In this document: piece after piece, positions 35,770 to 47,199 of the stretch | Layout: the number at the start of each line of letters is the position of its first letter | How positions within the stretch are numbered: position 1 is the first letter of the stretch | NCBI GenBank assembly: GCA_016584305.1 | Contig: JACEEZ010003794.1 | Span: 43,501-107,500 of the forward strand | DNA: 64,000 nucleotides | Direction: 5' to 3' | Origin: Chionoecetes opilio | Lineage: Eukaryota > Arthropoda > Malacostraca > Decapoda > Majidae | Notes under the pieces: generated by a model | Database searches by the model: none | What the model was told of the DNA's origin: nothing | What the model saw: the letters and a program-made list of their open reading frames with translations, nothing else | Made by a program: the position numbers and the translations under genes

Positions 35770-37195
35770 TTATAATGGACGAGGACTTCGCGGTCGTTTT
35801 CAGAGACACCGACTAATTTTTCCTGGCCTACAATAGGTGCTTTTTCTAATGGAGAGTTAGTTATATTTTCCGGAAACCAATATTTTTTTTTTTTTTTTTC
35901 TAATTCATAACCGAATTTTATGCATGGTTAAGGTTAAGGTTAGGTATACTTAGTGGTTAAGGTTAGGTTTCATTAAAATCTATAAGATAAGGTTAAGTTA
36001 GGGATACTTAGTGGTTAAGGTTAGGTTAGGTTAGGTTAATGGTAATGAAAAAAAAAGTAATGGACGCCTATGACGTCACGGCCCGGCTGGCCGCGTATCA
36101 AAACACAATCTTTTCCCCTTCATGAAGCACATAATATAGGCAAAATGATGGGTAAATTACCACAGAATATGCATAATGACGATATATAGGACACGTACAC
36201 CCTAAAAAAACAATAAAATAACGATGAATTAATAAAGTATTGAGTGTGAACAATTGACGATTTCCAAGTGCATTATTTCCCTAAACAAAAATTGACTTTT
36301 AAACGCAGGGTTTAAAAAATAGGGAAACCTATGAGCCAATCACTATGTGAAGTATGTATCTTAAAAACAGTAACAGATCGTAGCTTGGCGTAGAAACAAA
36401 AAAGCCGATTTTCTTTTTTTTCTCGTTAACGTAACATTTACACCCAATACGTCAGCCGTATTCCTTGACAAATGCCATGAAAAACCCATCACACAGACGC
36501 ACACCAAAACAAAGAGTGTGTGTGAACAGCCAAGGCCACACAAACAGCCTTGCACCGCAATTACAAGGAAGAAAAAGGCCAATCAAAAAATATAAACAAA
36601 AACCCAGACTGGCTAGAAAAATAATAAAAACGAAATAGAACCCCCAGGCTTATGATTAATGCATAAAACGATGCGGAGAAATAAATATAGATCAAAACAC
36701 ACATAAATCACCCTACATTTGGTGTAGAAAAAGAATTATCAATAAATAAAGGCTAAATATACGGTGTCACTAAACGCTAACTAAATTTCCTTTTTCAATA
36801 AATTACCAAAATAACTTCAGATATGTATAAATAGATACAATATAATACAAAGAACATTTAAATGAATGAAAAAACTAGAATCCTGACATAGACGCTTAAT
36901 TAGAGAAAAAATCGGTTATAATGGACGAGAACTGCGCGGTCGGTATCGCCGTTACCACTTACGTTTGCTATATATTTCTTTGCTCAGTATACTGTGTATT
37001 GGTCAATAAGGAGTATTGTAGGCTAACCTATACCTAACCTAACCTAACCTTTACCTTTAAAAAAAAAAAAAATAATAATAATAAAAAAAATTATTTGCGA
37101 CAGAAACGGCTAGTAGCAGATTCATTCAAAACATCAAATCTCACTAAGAAAAAAAATAGCTTCGTCCACCAAAGGAAGTTCGGTGTTCATCTGGA
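35509..37195. mobile_element. 1.7-kb element with inverted ends of the GGTGGACGAAAC family
   Basis: The left arm (35509-35640: CCAGATGAACACC, GGTGGACGAAAC, CTGGTGAGTTTTGA, TCTGCTAACCGTTTCTGTCG) and right arm (37095-37193, the inverse) are the same arms that meet directly in the MITE at 29577-29812. Here about 1.45 kb separates them, with two direct repeats GGTTATAATGGACGAG (near 35767 and 36913), poly(A) and (GGTTAAGGTTAGG) tracts. No transposase-like frame was recognised. Confidence 0.6.
36071..36078. promoter_or_regulatory. Full CRE palindrome TGACGTCA upstream of SLC39A11
   Basis: A perfect 8-bp CREB/ATF site in a short CpG-containing patch (GACGCCTATGACGTCACGGC) 800 bp upstream of the SLC39A11 start codon. 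One such site is expected about every 65 kb by chance, so function is only a possibility. Confidence 0.3.
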
Positions 37196-37199
37196 AATG

Positions 37200-37647
37200 T
37201 ACCGTGTATGTTACCTGCAGGAACTATCACTATCACGGTGCAGGGGCCACAGAACAGCCCCACTGATAGCCCAGGTCTTGTCTACAGCTCAGAGGACAGG
37301 GCAACGCTATAGTGCCTCGTGCAGCACATGGAGGCTGAGGGGGAGGGTGATATGCACTGATTTTGTGATGGGTGTACTGAAGGCAGCGGTACACAGGCTT
37401 CCGACAGCATGGCCTTGTTGACACTACTCTCACAGACAGACAGAGACAGTCAGACACAGACAGACAGGGACTGAGAGGTGCCAGTTTGCTTTTTTTTCTT
37501 CTTTATATAACAAATTTTCTTTACGGATATTTTTCGGGGGGGAGGGGGGGGAGAAAATCAGCCATAACTCTTTCATTTTTTCTGCTTTCTTTATAATACC
37601 TCCTGTTAGGTTAGGTAGGTTAAGGCTAGGGTTAGGTCAAGGGGGTA

Positions 37648-37686
<39 letters not shown>

Positions 37687-38189
37687 AAAAAATCTAATGA
37701 TTGCCAAAAAAAAATTTAAAAAAGATGATATCCAAAAAAAAAAAAAAAAAAAGTGATTTCCCCCCCCCAAAAAAAAATCAGATTAATTAAAAACACATCA
37801 AAATCTATCAGAAAAATACAGCTAGTTTCAATAAAAAAAGAAGTGGGCGATAAAACGAATCTTTACCATGCCTTGACATATATTTCAGCTGCACTCTACA
37901 AGGCTTTCCCAGGCATTATAGGTCACGAATGTCGCAGTTTCAGCAGTGATCTCATTAGTGTGTGTGTGTGATATGTCAGCGGGTCTCAAGTGTCAAGGTC
38001 ATTATAATATAAGCTGTTCTGTTTAAAGGGGTTATAATCTATTACACTGGACAAATGTTCCTCGTCTATAATGCCCTATAGCTCCTTATGCGACCACATA
38101 TGTAGCTACCGTGGAGTGATAATAAGACAAATATGTATGTTGCTTGTCTGTTCGTGTGCATGTAAAGAAATATAGTTAAGAGGTAGGCT
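37200..38189. other. No gene seen; homopolymer A tracts
   Basis: GC-richer unique sequence at 37200-37480 gives only shadow frames. Long A runs at 37649-37682 and 37733-37752. No exon supported. Confidence 0.5.
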
Positions 38190-39030
38190 ACTTATAATGT
38201 GTAATATAAGTAGGAAAAAGGAACACGTATGCTACTTACAAATTAAAGTGACGATTGAGTCCACTTCGTCACCTTCCTCACAGTTAATTTCGGGATCTCC
38301 GTTAAGTAGCTTTGGTGTGTAACGCAAGTAGGAAAAAGGAACACGTAGCTACTTACAAACTAAAGTAACGCAAGTAGGAAAAAAGAACTATATAGCTACT
38401 TACAAATTAAAGTAACGCAAGTAGGAACAAGGAACACGTAGCTACTTACAAATTAAAGTAACGATTGAGTCCACTCCGTCACCTTCCTCACAGTTTGGGG
38501 ATCTCAGAGGTTATGGTTAAGTAGCTTTGGTGTGTAGTAAAGTAGGAAAAAGGATCACGTACGTAGCTACTTACAAACTAAAGTGACGCAAGTAGGAAAA
38601 AGGAACACGTAGCTACTTACAAATTAAAGTAACGCAAGTAGGAAAAAAGGAACTATAGCTACTTACAAATTAAAGTAACGCAAGTAGGAAAAGGAACACG
38701 TAGCTACTTACAACTTAAAGTAACGATTGAGTCCACTCCGCCACCCTCCTCACAGGTTGGGGATCTCAGAGGTTATGGTTAAGTAGCTTTGGTGTGTACT
38801 TAAAGTAGGAAAAAGGAACACGTACCTATACTTACAAACTAAAGTGACGCAAGTAGGAAAACATTTAGGAACACGTAGCTACTTACAAATTAAAGTAACG
38901 CAAGTAGGAACAAGGAACACGTAGCTACTTACAAATTAAAGTAACGTTTGAGTCCACTCGATCCGTCGATCACTTCCTCACAGTTTGGGGATCTCAGAGG
39001 TTATGGCTAAGTAGCTTTGGTGTGTATGAG
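38190..39030 (-). repeat. Compound array with reiterated GTAAGTAGCTACG donor-like motifs
   Basis: A short unit of about 45 bp (AGTAGGAAAAAGGAACACG, TAGCTACTTACAAATTAAAG) alternates with a longer exon-like block that on minus reads AACTGTGAGGAAGGTGACG, GTGGACTCAATCGT, then ACTTTAATTTGTAAGTAGC. The long block occurs four times (near 38250, 38460, 38720, 38940) and the GTAAGT motif about ten times. It lies upstream of SLC39A11 on its strand, so a duplicated 5' non-coding exon with its donor is possible. Confidence 0.75.
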
Positions 39031-39599
39031 GAAGGAAATGGTTCGAGCCTGACATATGGGTCTTTACACATGGCAACACCTGCTGGGAAGTTTAAACACC
39101 TGTCGAAACCTCCAACACGTACACACATTTGTCTCGTTCATGTCACACACACAGGCATAACTACCTACACTAATCAGACATAAAAATGACCATATAGGGA
39201 ATGCAGTCTGGTGTGAAATTGTTGGAGACGTAAAATCTTATCGCAACTCTGTGATTAATTTGTGCAGGGTTAATTAACGCTTATAATTACAGGATTGACA
39301 GCTGCTACGTGGATAATCATTGGCCATACCTCCATAATCTATAGTAATACTCATTAACTCGTTCTCTATATAGTGGTTACTCGTCAAATGGGAAGATCTA
39401 ATTGGCAATATAGTTAACTATGTATAATATGCGACCAGCTTTATAACCCAAGCAATGGAAGCTAGTCTGTGTTTGTGTGTTTGTTGATACAGGAACGTGC
39501 CCGCATGAGTATATATTATTATGTGGGTGTGGGGGAAGGAAATGGGGGGGTACATGAGAAAGAGGAGGGGGAAATGGGGGAGAACGGAAGGGGAAGAAG

Positions 39600-40045
39600 C
39601 TGGGGGGTACCATTGTTGAGTATGGAGGGAAGGGAAGGGAAGGGAAGGGAAGGGAAGGGAGTATGAAGGAGAAGGAAGGGCAGGCGAGGGAAGGGAGGGA
39701 AGGGCAGGGAAGTGAAGGGAAAAGAAGGGAAGGGAAGGGAGGGAAGGGAGAAGGGAAGGGAAGGGGAGGGAAGGAAGGGAAAGGGAAGGGAAGTGAAGGG
39801 CAGGCGAGGGAAGGGAAGGGGAGGAAGGGAAGGGAAGGGAAGGGAAGGGAAGGGAAGTAAAGGGAAGAGAAGGGGAGGGAAGGGAGAAGGGAAGGGAAGT
39901 GAAGTGAAGGAAGAGAAGGAAGGGAAGGGAAGGGCAGGGCAGGCGAGGGAAGGGCAGGGAGAAGGAAAGGGAAGGGCAGGCGAGGGAAGAGAAGGGAATG
40001 GAGGGAAGGGGAGGGAAGGGGAGGGAGGGGAGGGGAGGGCAGGGT
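39600..40045 (+). repeat. (GGGAA)n-type pentanucleotide array
   Basis: GAAGGGAAGGGAAGGGAGG variants with GGCAGGCGAGGG interruptions, purine-only over about 440 bp. Confidence 0.95.
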
Positions 40046-40234
40046 TAAGCGAGTACAATAACCCGCCCGCCTCTGTGATACGGCTCCTGATACGGTTTTT
40101 ATATGTAACGGATATGTTTTTATCTGAGTTATTTTACGCCCTCTTCACTTTGTCCTTCTCAGTGGTTTGAGCAGAGTGTGAGATGTGGAAATTAAGAAAA
40201 TATAAATAAGGAAGGACTATTAATTTCCTAGTCG

Positions 40235-40423
<189 letters not shown>

Positions 40424-40499
40424 AGAAAATAAGGAAGCTACAAGAGACCTACACGAGGTAGTTCCTGTTAAAAGGAGAGAGAGAGAATGAGAGAGAAAG

Positions 40500-41090
40500 A
40501 GTGAGCAACCCGCATGCCGTCTCACAGTAATGATAGGGGCCTGTTTGAAGTGGTCTGCAACAAACAATACATAGCTACCTAATCATTATAAGCATAACAC
40601 AATGTAAGTTAACAATAACGGCATTATCAATATGACAGGAATGTAGTAGTTGTGAGAGTAGTCTTTCTCCTGTAATCTATATTGCAATATCCATGCACAG
40701 TTGAAGATACTGTAAGATAAGGTAATCTTCTCACATCTCACCTGTTTCCATTGTCTGATAATGGATGTTCACAAGCAACCAAAGGCATTTTTGCCATGCA
40801 TCTCTTGCAGGGGTTTTCGCGGCCTCTTGTAGCTTCCTTATTTGGTTATGTTCTTATGTTCTAGGGGTTCCTCACACACACACAGCAACCCACGCCCCGC
40901 ATGCAACATAGGAGTCCCAATTAATTCATACATGACTTAAAGAAATTAATAAAACATGATTGTAATAAAGTGTGCAACACCTACTGCTACTATACTACTA
41001 GTTACTGAATTATATATATTTTTCCTCTCCCTCCTACATAAAATGTAATCATAAATCAATGCATGCACTCAGGAATTTCCAAATTACCTT
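40500..41090. other. No gene seen; repeat D fragment at 40815-40862
   Basis: AT-rich, no exon supported. GGCCTCTTGTAGCTTCCTTA at 40822 belongs to dispersed repeat D. Confidence 0.5.
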
Positions 41091-41097
41091 CACATAT

Positions 41098-41662
41098 TAT
41101 TGCTGGGGTGTGTTGCCTACAGCTGCAAACACTGTTGCTGGGGTGTTGCCTACAGCTGCAAACACTGTTGCTGGGGTGTTGCCTACAGCTGCAAACACTG
41201 TTGCTGGGGTGTTGCCTACAGCTGCAAACACTGTTGCTGGGGTGTTGCCTACAGCTGCAAACACTGTTGCTGGGGTGTTGCCTACAGCTGCAAACACTGT
41301 TGCTGGGGTGTTGCCTACAGCTGCAAACACTGTTGCTGGGGTGTTGCCTACAGCTGCAAACACTGTTGCTGGGGTGTTGCCTACAGCTGCAAACACTGTT
41401 GCTGGGGTGTTGCCTACAGCTGCAAACTGTTGCTGGGGTGTTGCCTACAGCTGCAAACACTGTTGCTGGGGTGTTGCCTACAGCTGCAAACACTGTTGCT
41501 GGGGTGTTGCCTACAGCTGCAAACACTGTTGCTGGGGTGTTGCCTACAGCTGCAAACACTGTTGCTGGGGTGTTGCCTACAGCTGCAAACACTGTTGCTG
41601 GGGTGTTGCCTACAGCTGCAAACACTGTTGCTGGGGTGTTGCCTACAGCTGCATACCACTGC
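41098..41662 (+). repeat. 33-bp tandem array, about 17 copies
   Basis: The unit GTTGCTGGGGTGTTGCCTAC + AGCTGCAAACACT is almost perfectly homogeneous with one 3-bp-short unit near 41428. Because 33 is a multiple of 3, several frames stay open on both strands (AANTVAGVLPT, CSCRQHPSNSV). The mirror-image openness and lack of splice or start context argue against coding. Confidence 0.95.
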
Positions 41663-42068
41663 AAACACTGTAGCATCAACACTAAATAAAATAGAACTAC
41701 TGTATATTCCATAGCCACTGTGGGGCTAATAACAATTCTTCACCTCAGAACACAAGAGTTTGTATTTGTGGGGATAACAAAATGAGGCGTGACTGACAAT
41801 GGGTCTATTTCCACGGTTAAGAATATTTCATGAATCACAGATTCATTGTAACACACACTTTACTGCTGGAAAATATCGACAGAGGCATATCACTAGATCA
41901 GACTTATCTTATGGCCAAAATTAATTTCAAGGAATATATATATATATCAAAATATTAGCACAAGACTCTATATGTTTATGTATGTATATACAGTAGTCAT
42001 TCAGATGTCCCTGGTGGTGGTGGTGGTGGTGAAGGATGGTTTCATAACACATGTATTCTGTATTTCTT

Positions 42069-42277
42069 TTAACCCCTTGAGGCCCAGAACGTAATTTCCA
42101 TTGTAATTTGGTCACCATTATACGATTTATAGTGAATATAGGCAATATTTTATAGATATGACCTGTTTAGTATCCTTGTCCACTAACTATTTTGGTATAT
42201 TCAGTTACTCTTCTTATATTCATGGCTAACAGACAATTTTTTATAGCAAAGGAAAAATCTGGGCGTGAAGGGGTTAA
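42069..42277. mobile_element. piggyBac-like MITE, copy 6
   Basis: TTAACCCCTTGAGGCCCAGA to TCTGGGCGTGAAGGGGTTAA, TTAA on both sides. Confidence 0.87.
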
Positions 42278-42509
42278 GGGCTCCTCAGTTCTTAGTCTGA
42301 ACATTTGCTTCTGGAATTTAAAATTGAAACACAAAAATGTCACACTCTATAAAAAGTTTATACAGGAAATGACACTGACAAATAAAAACCAGTTCATCAT
42401 TAAATTCTAGGCAGTGGCTGATAGGAAAAAAAATTGCGATGGACAACGTATAACATGAGCCCGGGACACCAGGTACTCAAGGTGTATTGACAACCCCATC
42501 ACTGTATTC

Positions 42510-42719
42510 TTAACCCCTTGAGACCCAGAACGTAATTTCCATTGTAATCTGGGTACCATTAGACAATTTTTAGTGAACATAAGCAATATTATATAGCTAT
42601 GACCTGTTTAATATCCTTGTCCACTAGGTAATTTGGTATACTGTTAGTTTTTGTAATTTTATGGCTGACAACAGGTGATTTTATATAGCAAAGGAAAGAT
42701 CTGGGCTTGAAGGGGTTAA
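42510..42719. mobile_element. piggyBac-like MITE, copy 7
   Basis: TTAACCCCTTGAGACCCAGA to TCTGGGCTTGAAGGGGTTAA, only 230 bp from copy 6 and in the same orientation. Confidence 0.87.
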
Positions 42720-42794
42720 CATTTTGGATGGTGTCGGTGTGTGTCAGATGCCTGTGGGGAGCTTGCCAGCCCACCAATGTCTGTTTACAGGGAA

Positions 42795-44240
42795 GGAGGG
42801 ATTATAGCTACTACTTCAGGAGGGATTATAGCTACTACTTCAGGAGGGATTATAGCTACTACTTCAGGAGGGATTATAGCTACTACTTCAGGAGGGAATA
42901 TAGCTACTACTTCAGGAGGGATTATAGCTACTACTGCAGGAGGGATTATAGGTACTACTTCAGGAGGGATTATAGGTACTACTTCAGGAGGGATTATAGG
43001 TACTACTTCAGGAGGGATTATAGCTACTACTTCAGGAGGGATTATAGCTACTACTTCAGGAGGGATTATCGCTACTACTTCAGGAGGGATTATAGCTACT
43101 ACTTCAGGAGGGATTATAGCTACTACTTCAGGAGGGAATATAGCTACTACTTCAGGAGGGATTATAGCTACTACTGCAGGAGGGATTATAGCTAATACTT
43201 CAGGAGGGATTATAGCTACTACTTCAGGAGGGATTATAGGTACTGCTTCAGGAGGGATTATAGCTACTACTGCAGGAGGGATTATAGGTACTACTTCAGG
43301 AGGGATTATAGGTACTACTTCAGGAGGGATTATAGCTACTACTTCAGGAGGGATTATAGCTACTACTTCAGGAGGGAATATAGGTACTACTTCAGGAGGG
43401 ATAAGTACTACTCAGAGGGATTAGCTACTACTTCAGGAGGGATTATAGGTACTACTTCAGGAGGGATTATAGGTACTACTTCAGGAGGGATTATAGTACT
43501 ACTTCAGGAGGGATATAGCTCTACTTCAGGGGTATACTACTATTCAGGAGGGATTATAGCTACTACTTCAGGAGGGATTATAGCTACTACTTCAGGAGGG
43601 ATTATAGGTACTACTTCAGGAGGGATTATAGCTACTACTTCAGGAGGGAATATAGCTACTACTTCAGGAGGGATTATAGCTACTACTTCAGGAGGGATTA
43701 TAGCTACTACTTCAGGAGGGAATATAGGTACTACTTCAGGAGGGATTATAGCTACTACTTCAGGAGGGATTATAGCTACTACTTCAGGAGGGATTATAGC
43801 TACTACTTCAGGAGGGATTATAGCTACTACTTCAGGAGGGATTATAGCTACTACTTCAGGAGGGATTATAGCTACTACTTCAGGAGGGATTATAGCTACT
43901 ACTTCAGGAGGGATTATAGCTACTACTTCAGGAGGGATTATAGCTACTACTTCAGGAGGGATTATAGCTACTACTTCAGGAGGGATTATAGCTACTACTT
44001 CAGGAGGGATTATAGCTACTACTTCAGGAGGGATTATAGCTACTACTTCAGGAGGGATTATAGCTACTACTTCAGGAGGGATTATAGCTACTCTTCAGAG
44101 GATAAGCTACTACTTCAGGAGGGATTATAGCTACTACTTCAGGAGGGATTATAGCTACTACTTCAGGAGGGATTATAGCTACTACTTCAGGAGGGATTAC
44201 AGCTACTGCTTCAGGAGGGATTATAGCTACTAATTCTCTT
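42795..44240 (+). repeat. 24-bp tandem array, about 60 copies
   Basis: Unit AGGAGGGATTATAGCTACTA + CTTC with rare variants (GGTACT, GGAATA, CTGCAG). Single-base losses cluster at 43403-43545 and 44094-44106. The right 500 bp is the most homogeneous, as expected for recent expansion. Open frames (SGGIIATT) follow from the period of 24. Confidence 0.96.
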
Positions 44241-44353
44241 CAAATTAAAAACACAACTTCCTAGGATGTCATGGAGACAACACATAGTTCAAAAAATTGT
44301 TCTTTCAAATATAGGCTAGGTGGGGAATACATGACAGACCACTGACGATGGTT

Positions 44354-44584
44354 ACAGGGAGCTTCGTACACAAGTTGTTTCGTACCCAGGTTTTGTTAGT
44401 TATTTCGTACACTGATTTTGAGTTTTTTCGTACATACCTGGCGTCGTTTCGTAACTAGTAATCAAGTTCAACTCTGAGCTGAGTGTACGGAACGACTATG
44501 GTTTCATATAGACTACGGAACAACTTTTTGGTGTACGAATCTCCTTGTGTACGAAACAACTTGTGTACGAACTGACTGCACCCC
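44354..44584. mobile_element. TIR element with TTTCGTAC ends, copy 2 (inverted)
   Basis: CAGGGAGCTTCGTACACAAG to CTTGTGTACGAACTGACTG, the reverse complement of 15800-16016 throughout (AACTCTGAGCTGAGTGTACG, TTCATATAGACTACGG). Confidence 0.7.
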
Positions 44585-44699
44585 CTGATGACTGATGTAT
44601 GGAAGCCCAGCCCTCACCCCCCCCACCACCCCAAGGCAGCCAGGCAGCCATAGGGAAGAGCATGAAGGGATTATACACATAGCTGGTGTGGCACAGGAA

Positions 44700-44925
44700 G
44701 AAGGGCAGGGAAGAGAAGGGAAGGAAAGGGAAGGGAGAAGGGAAGAGAAGTGAAGGGAAGAGAAGGGAAGGGAAGGGAAGGGAAGGGAAGGGAAGGGAAT
44801 GGAAGGGAAGGGAAGGGAAGGGAAGGGAAGGGAAGGGAAGGGAAGGGAAGGGCAGGCGAGGGAAGGGAGGGAAGGGCAGGGAGAAGGGAAGGGAAGGGAA
44901 GGGAAGGGCAGGGAAGGCTCAGGTT
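44700..44925 (+). repeat. (AAGGG)n pentanucleotide array
   Basis: GGGAAGGGAAGGGAAGGG, same motif and same GGCAGGCGAGGG interruption as 39600-40045, so the two arrays may share an origin. Confidence 0.95.
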
Positions 44926-45097
44926 GGATACAGTGAGAGGCGCCATGCTGCCATCACACCAGCAGGCAATGCAAGCAGTACTTCATAAGATACTGTGCTG
45001 GAGTGACATCATCATCCTTGCTGAATTCCTCTATGAGGGAAAACTGTTCACCGGTGGATGGTGTCAATTTCTCAAAGTTATGTTTCTGCTTCGTGAC

Positions 45098-45225
45098 GGC
45101 ACCATGACACCACACTGCCCGACACCACGACACCACACTGCCCGACACCATGCCACCACGACACCACACTGCCCGGCACCATGACACCACACTGCCCGAC
45201 ACCATGACACCACACACTGCCGCAA
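45098..45225 (+). repeat. Short tandem array (GACACCACACTGCCC)
   Basis: Six to seven variants of ACCATGACACCACACTGCCC over about 125 bp. Confidence 0.85.
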
Positions 45226-45261
45226 CAAAGGCATGACTCCCCGACACACACCGTACGTGAA

Positions 45262-45420
45262 TTAATGCCAAAAAGGGGGAAATATGCCAGACATCAGAGG
45301 TCATATGGCACTATGGTAGGGCATAAAAAGGAGAGGGGTTAGAGAGAAAGAGTGAAAGGGTGAGGGAAGGGGAGAGGAACGGGATGTTACATACAGCAGT
45401 ACATGAGATGAACATTACTA
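45262..45420 (+). mobile_element. SINE-like repeat B, copy 2
   Basis: ATTAATGCCAAAAAGGGGGA, GACATCAGAGGTCATATGGC and GAGGGGTTAGAGAGAAAGAG, as at 29945. Confidence 0.65.
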
Positions 45421-45576
45421 TACTAAACAAGAGACATAATCAACTCTAATCAGACCCATTCTTCATAATTTGGAGCACAAATCAATGACTGTTTTATGTA
45501 CGGCAATATAAAAAAAATATATATATATACATTAAACACCAACAATCTAGGAAAAATGCCATTCAAATCTAACGCT

Positions 45577-45950
45577 ATAGTCAATTTTTTTTATTATGGT
45601 CAGAATGCAGTCAGGAAGCCACGCCCCCTGCCTCCCCTTCTATTCTATGGGGCAGCTGATTGGTGCACTCCTCGTATCATCACTACCAATCACAATATCT
45701 TCACTACTCAACAGCACGTGACCACTGGACAGAGCAATCTTCACTACAGAGGGTGACAAAATAAAAAATCCTTCTGTAGTGAAGATTGCTCTGTCCAGTG
45801 GTCACGCCGCTGTTAAGTAGTGAAGATACTGTGATTGGTACTGATTATACGGGGAATGCACCAATCAGCTGCCCCGTAGAATAGAAGGGGAGGCAGGGGG
45901 CGTGGCTTCCTTACTGCATTTTGACCATAATAAAAAAAATAGACTATAGG
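45577..45950. mobile_element. Palindromic MITE with TATAGTC ends, about 370 bp
   Basis: CTATAGTCAATTTTTTTTAT, ATGGTCAGAATGCAGT, CACGCCCCCTGCCTCCCC on the left and the exact inverse on the right. The arms meet near 45760 (CTACAGAGG/TTCTGTAGTG). Shares terminal TATAGTCTATTTTTTT with 2657-2872 and 31798-31982. Confidence 0.82.
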
Positions 45951-46223
45951 CATACCTACACATGGAGATGACTACAGGGGTCTTATCACAAAGCTTCCTT
46001 ACACTGCGGGGTGTGGCTGGCAATCACTGCACTGAATGGCTGTCTAGAGTACTTGCGGGGAAGTGTGGTGTGGGCCGCACATGAGGTTCACTTGTTGTGG
46101 CTGTAGCGTTGACTACAATATAGCTATGGACTGTGTGTTGAAACAGGGTGCATGATTTCCTGATCCATGGGTGGGTAGGACATAATGGAGGCTGGTGTGA
46201 CCCAAAACAGGAAGAGTACTTGT

Positions 46224-46620
46224 GATTGATTTAATGTAATGCCAAAAAAAGGAGAAATGTCATATGGCACTATGGCAAAGCATAAAAAATGGAGAGGTTA
46301 GAGAGAAAGAGTGAAACGGTGAGGGAAGGAGAGAGGAAGGGATTGTTACGGCAGGATGGTTAGATCAGATGAAGGATGTGTATTTGTTGGAGGAAGGAGA
46401 TTAAATAACTCGGGGAGAAGGAGGGGGATTCCGGGAGGACGCAAGACAAGGAGGTCGGGAAAAGGAGGAGAGATGAGGACGAGAACTGGTACAGGCAGTA
46501 GTAAGATGGGGGCAGGATAGTAGGGCATGTTAGACAGTAAGAGGAGTTTGACAGGGCGGGCAGAGGGTCGGGGAAGAGCGCGACATGAGATAGGAGTGTG
46601 TGAGGTTAGTATGGCCTATG
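46224..46620 (+). mobile_element. SINE-like repeat B, copy 3 (longest)
   Basis: ATTGATTTAATGTAATGCC, GGTTAGAGAGAAAGAGTG, GGATGGTTAGATCAGATGAA, then AGGAGGTCGGGAAAAGGAGG and TAGGAGTGTGTGAGGTTAG. It extends further 3' than the other copies. Confidence 0.65.
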
Positions 46621-46731
46621 CGTAAGGTGATGATGATGAGTTTGACGTGCCTCCACCAGCTGGCAGGCCCAAGGGTACCACTGCTCCACCTGCTACTCCA
46701 CAACACAACAACATACCCTCAATACCCTGCC

Positions 46732-47196
46732 TTAACCCCTTGAGGACCAGAACGTAATTTCCATTGTAATTTGGGTACCATTAGACGATTTTTAGTGAAT
46801 ACAAGCAACATTATATAGATTATCAGGCACCTAGAATTGAAACGGCACAAGCGCCACTTTTAAAAAGCTGAGAAAAACGCGCTTAAAGTTTATTCTAAGA
46901 AAATCAAGATATGAAACGGCACAAGCGCCACTTTTTATCAATGAAAAAAATGCACCTAAAGTGTTTTCAAAGTAAATCAGCAACAAATGAAGATATTAGA
47001 TTAAACTTTAAGAGCGTTTTTCTGAGTTTTTTAAAAGTGGCGCTTGTGCCGTTTCAATTCTAGGCACCTGATATGACCTGTTTAGTATCCTTGTCCACCA
47101 ACTAATTTGGTATATTCAGTTACTTTTCGTAATTTTATGGCTCGACAACATACAATTGTATATAGCAAAGGAAAGATCTGGGCGTGAAGGGGTCAA
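46732..47196. mobile_element. piggyBac-like MITE, copy 8, split by a nested element
   Basis: TTAACCCCTTGAGGACCAGA to TCTGGGCGTGAAGGGG then TCAA. The MITE halves, 46732-46820 and 47075-47196, are continuous with the other copies once the nested palindrome is removed. Confidence 0.85.
46821..47074. mobile_element. Nested palindromic element (CAGGCACCTAGAATTGAAAC ends)
   Basis: Inverted ends of about 38 bp containing GAAACGGCACAAGCGCCAC flank about 180 bp. The GAAACGGCACAAGCGCCACT motif occurs a third time internally near 46915. TA borders both sides. The only copy seen in this window. Confidence 0.8.
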
Positions 47197-47199
47197 GGT

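Noticed and set aside
39600..40058. Coding potential of the (GGGAA)n array
   Set aside because: Low-complexity purine repeat, with Lys/Glu/Gly frames on one strand and Pro/Leu/Ser on the other.
41056..41718. Paired 200-codon frames over the 33-bp array
   Set aside because: Equal openness on opposite strands follows from a period divisible by three. No homologue recognised.
42795..44240. CRISPR-like regular array
   Set aside because: The units are contiguous 24-bp tandem repeats with no unique spacers, in a eukaryotic genome. The same applies to the 33-, 38-, 50- and 52-bp arrays.
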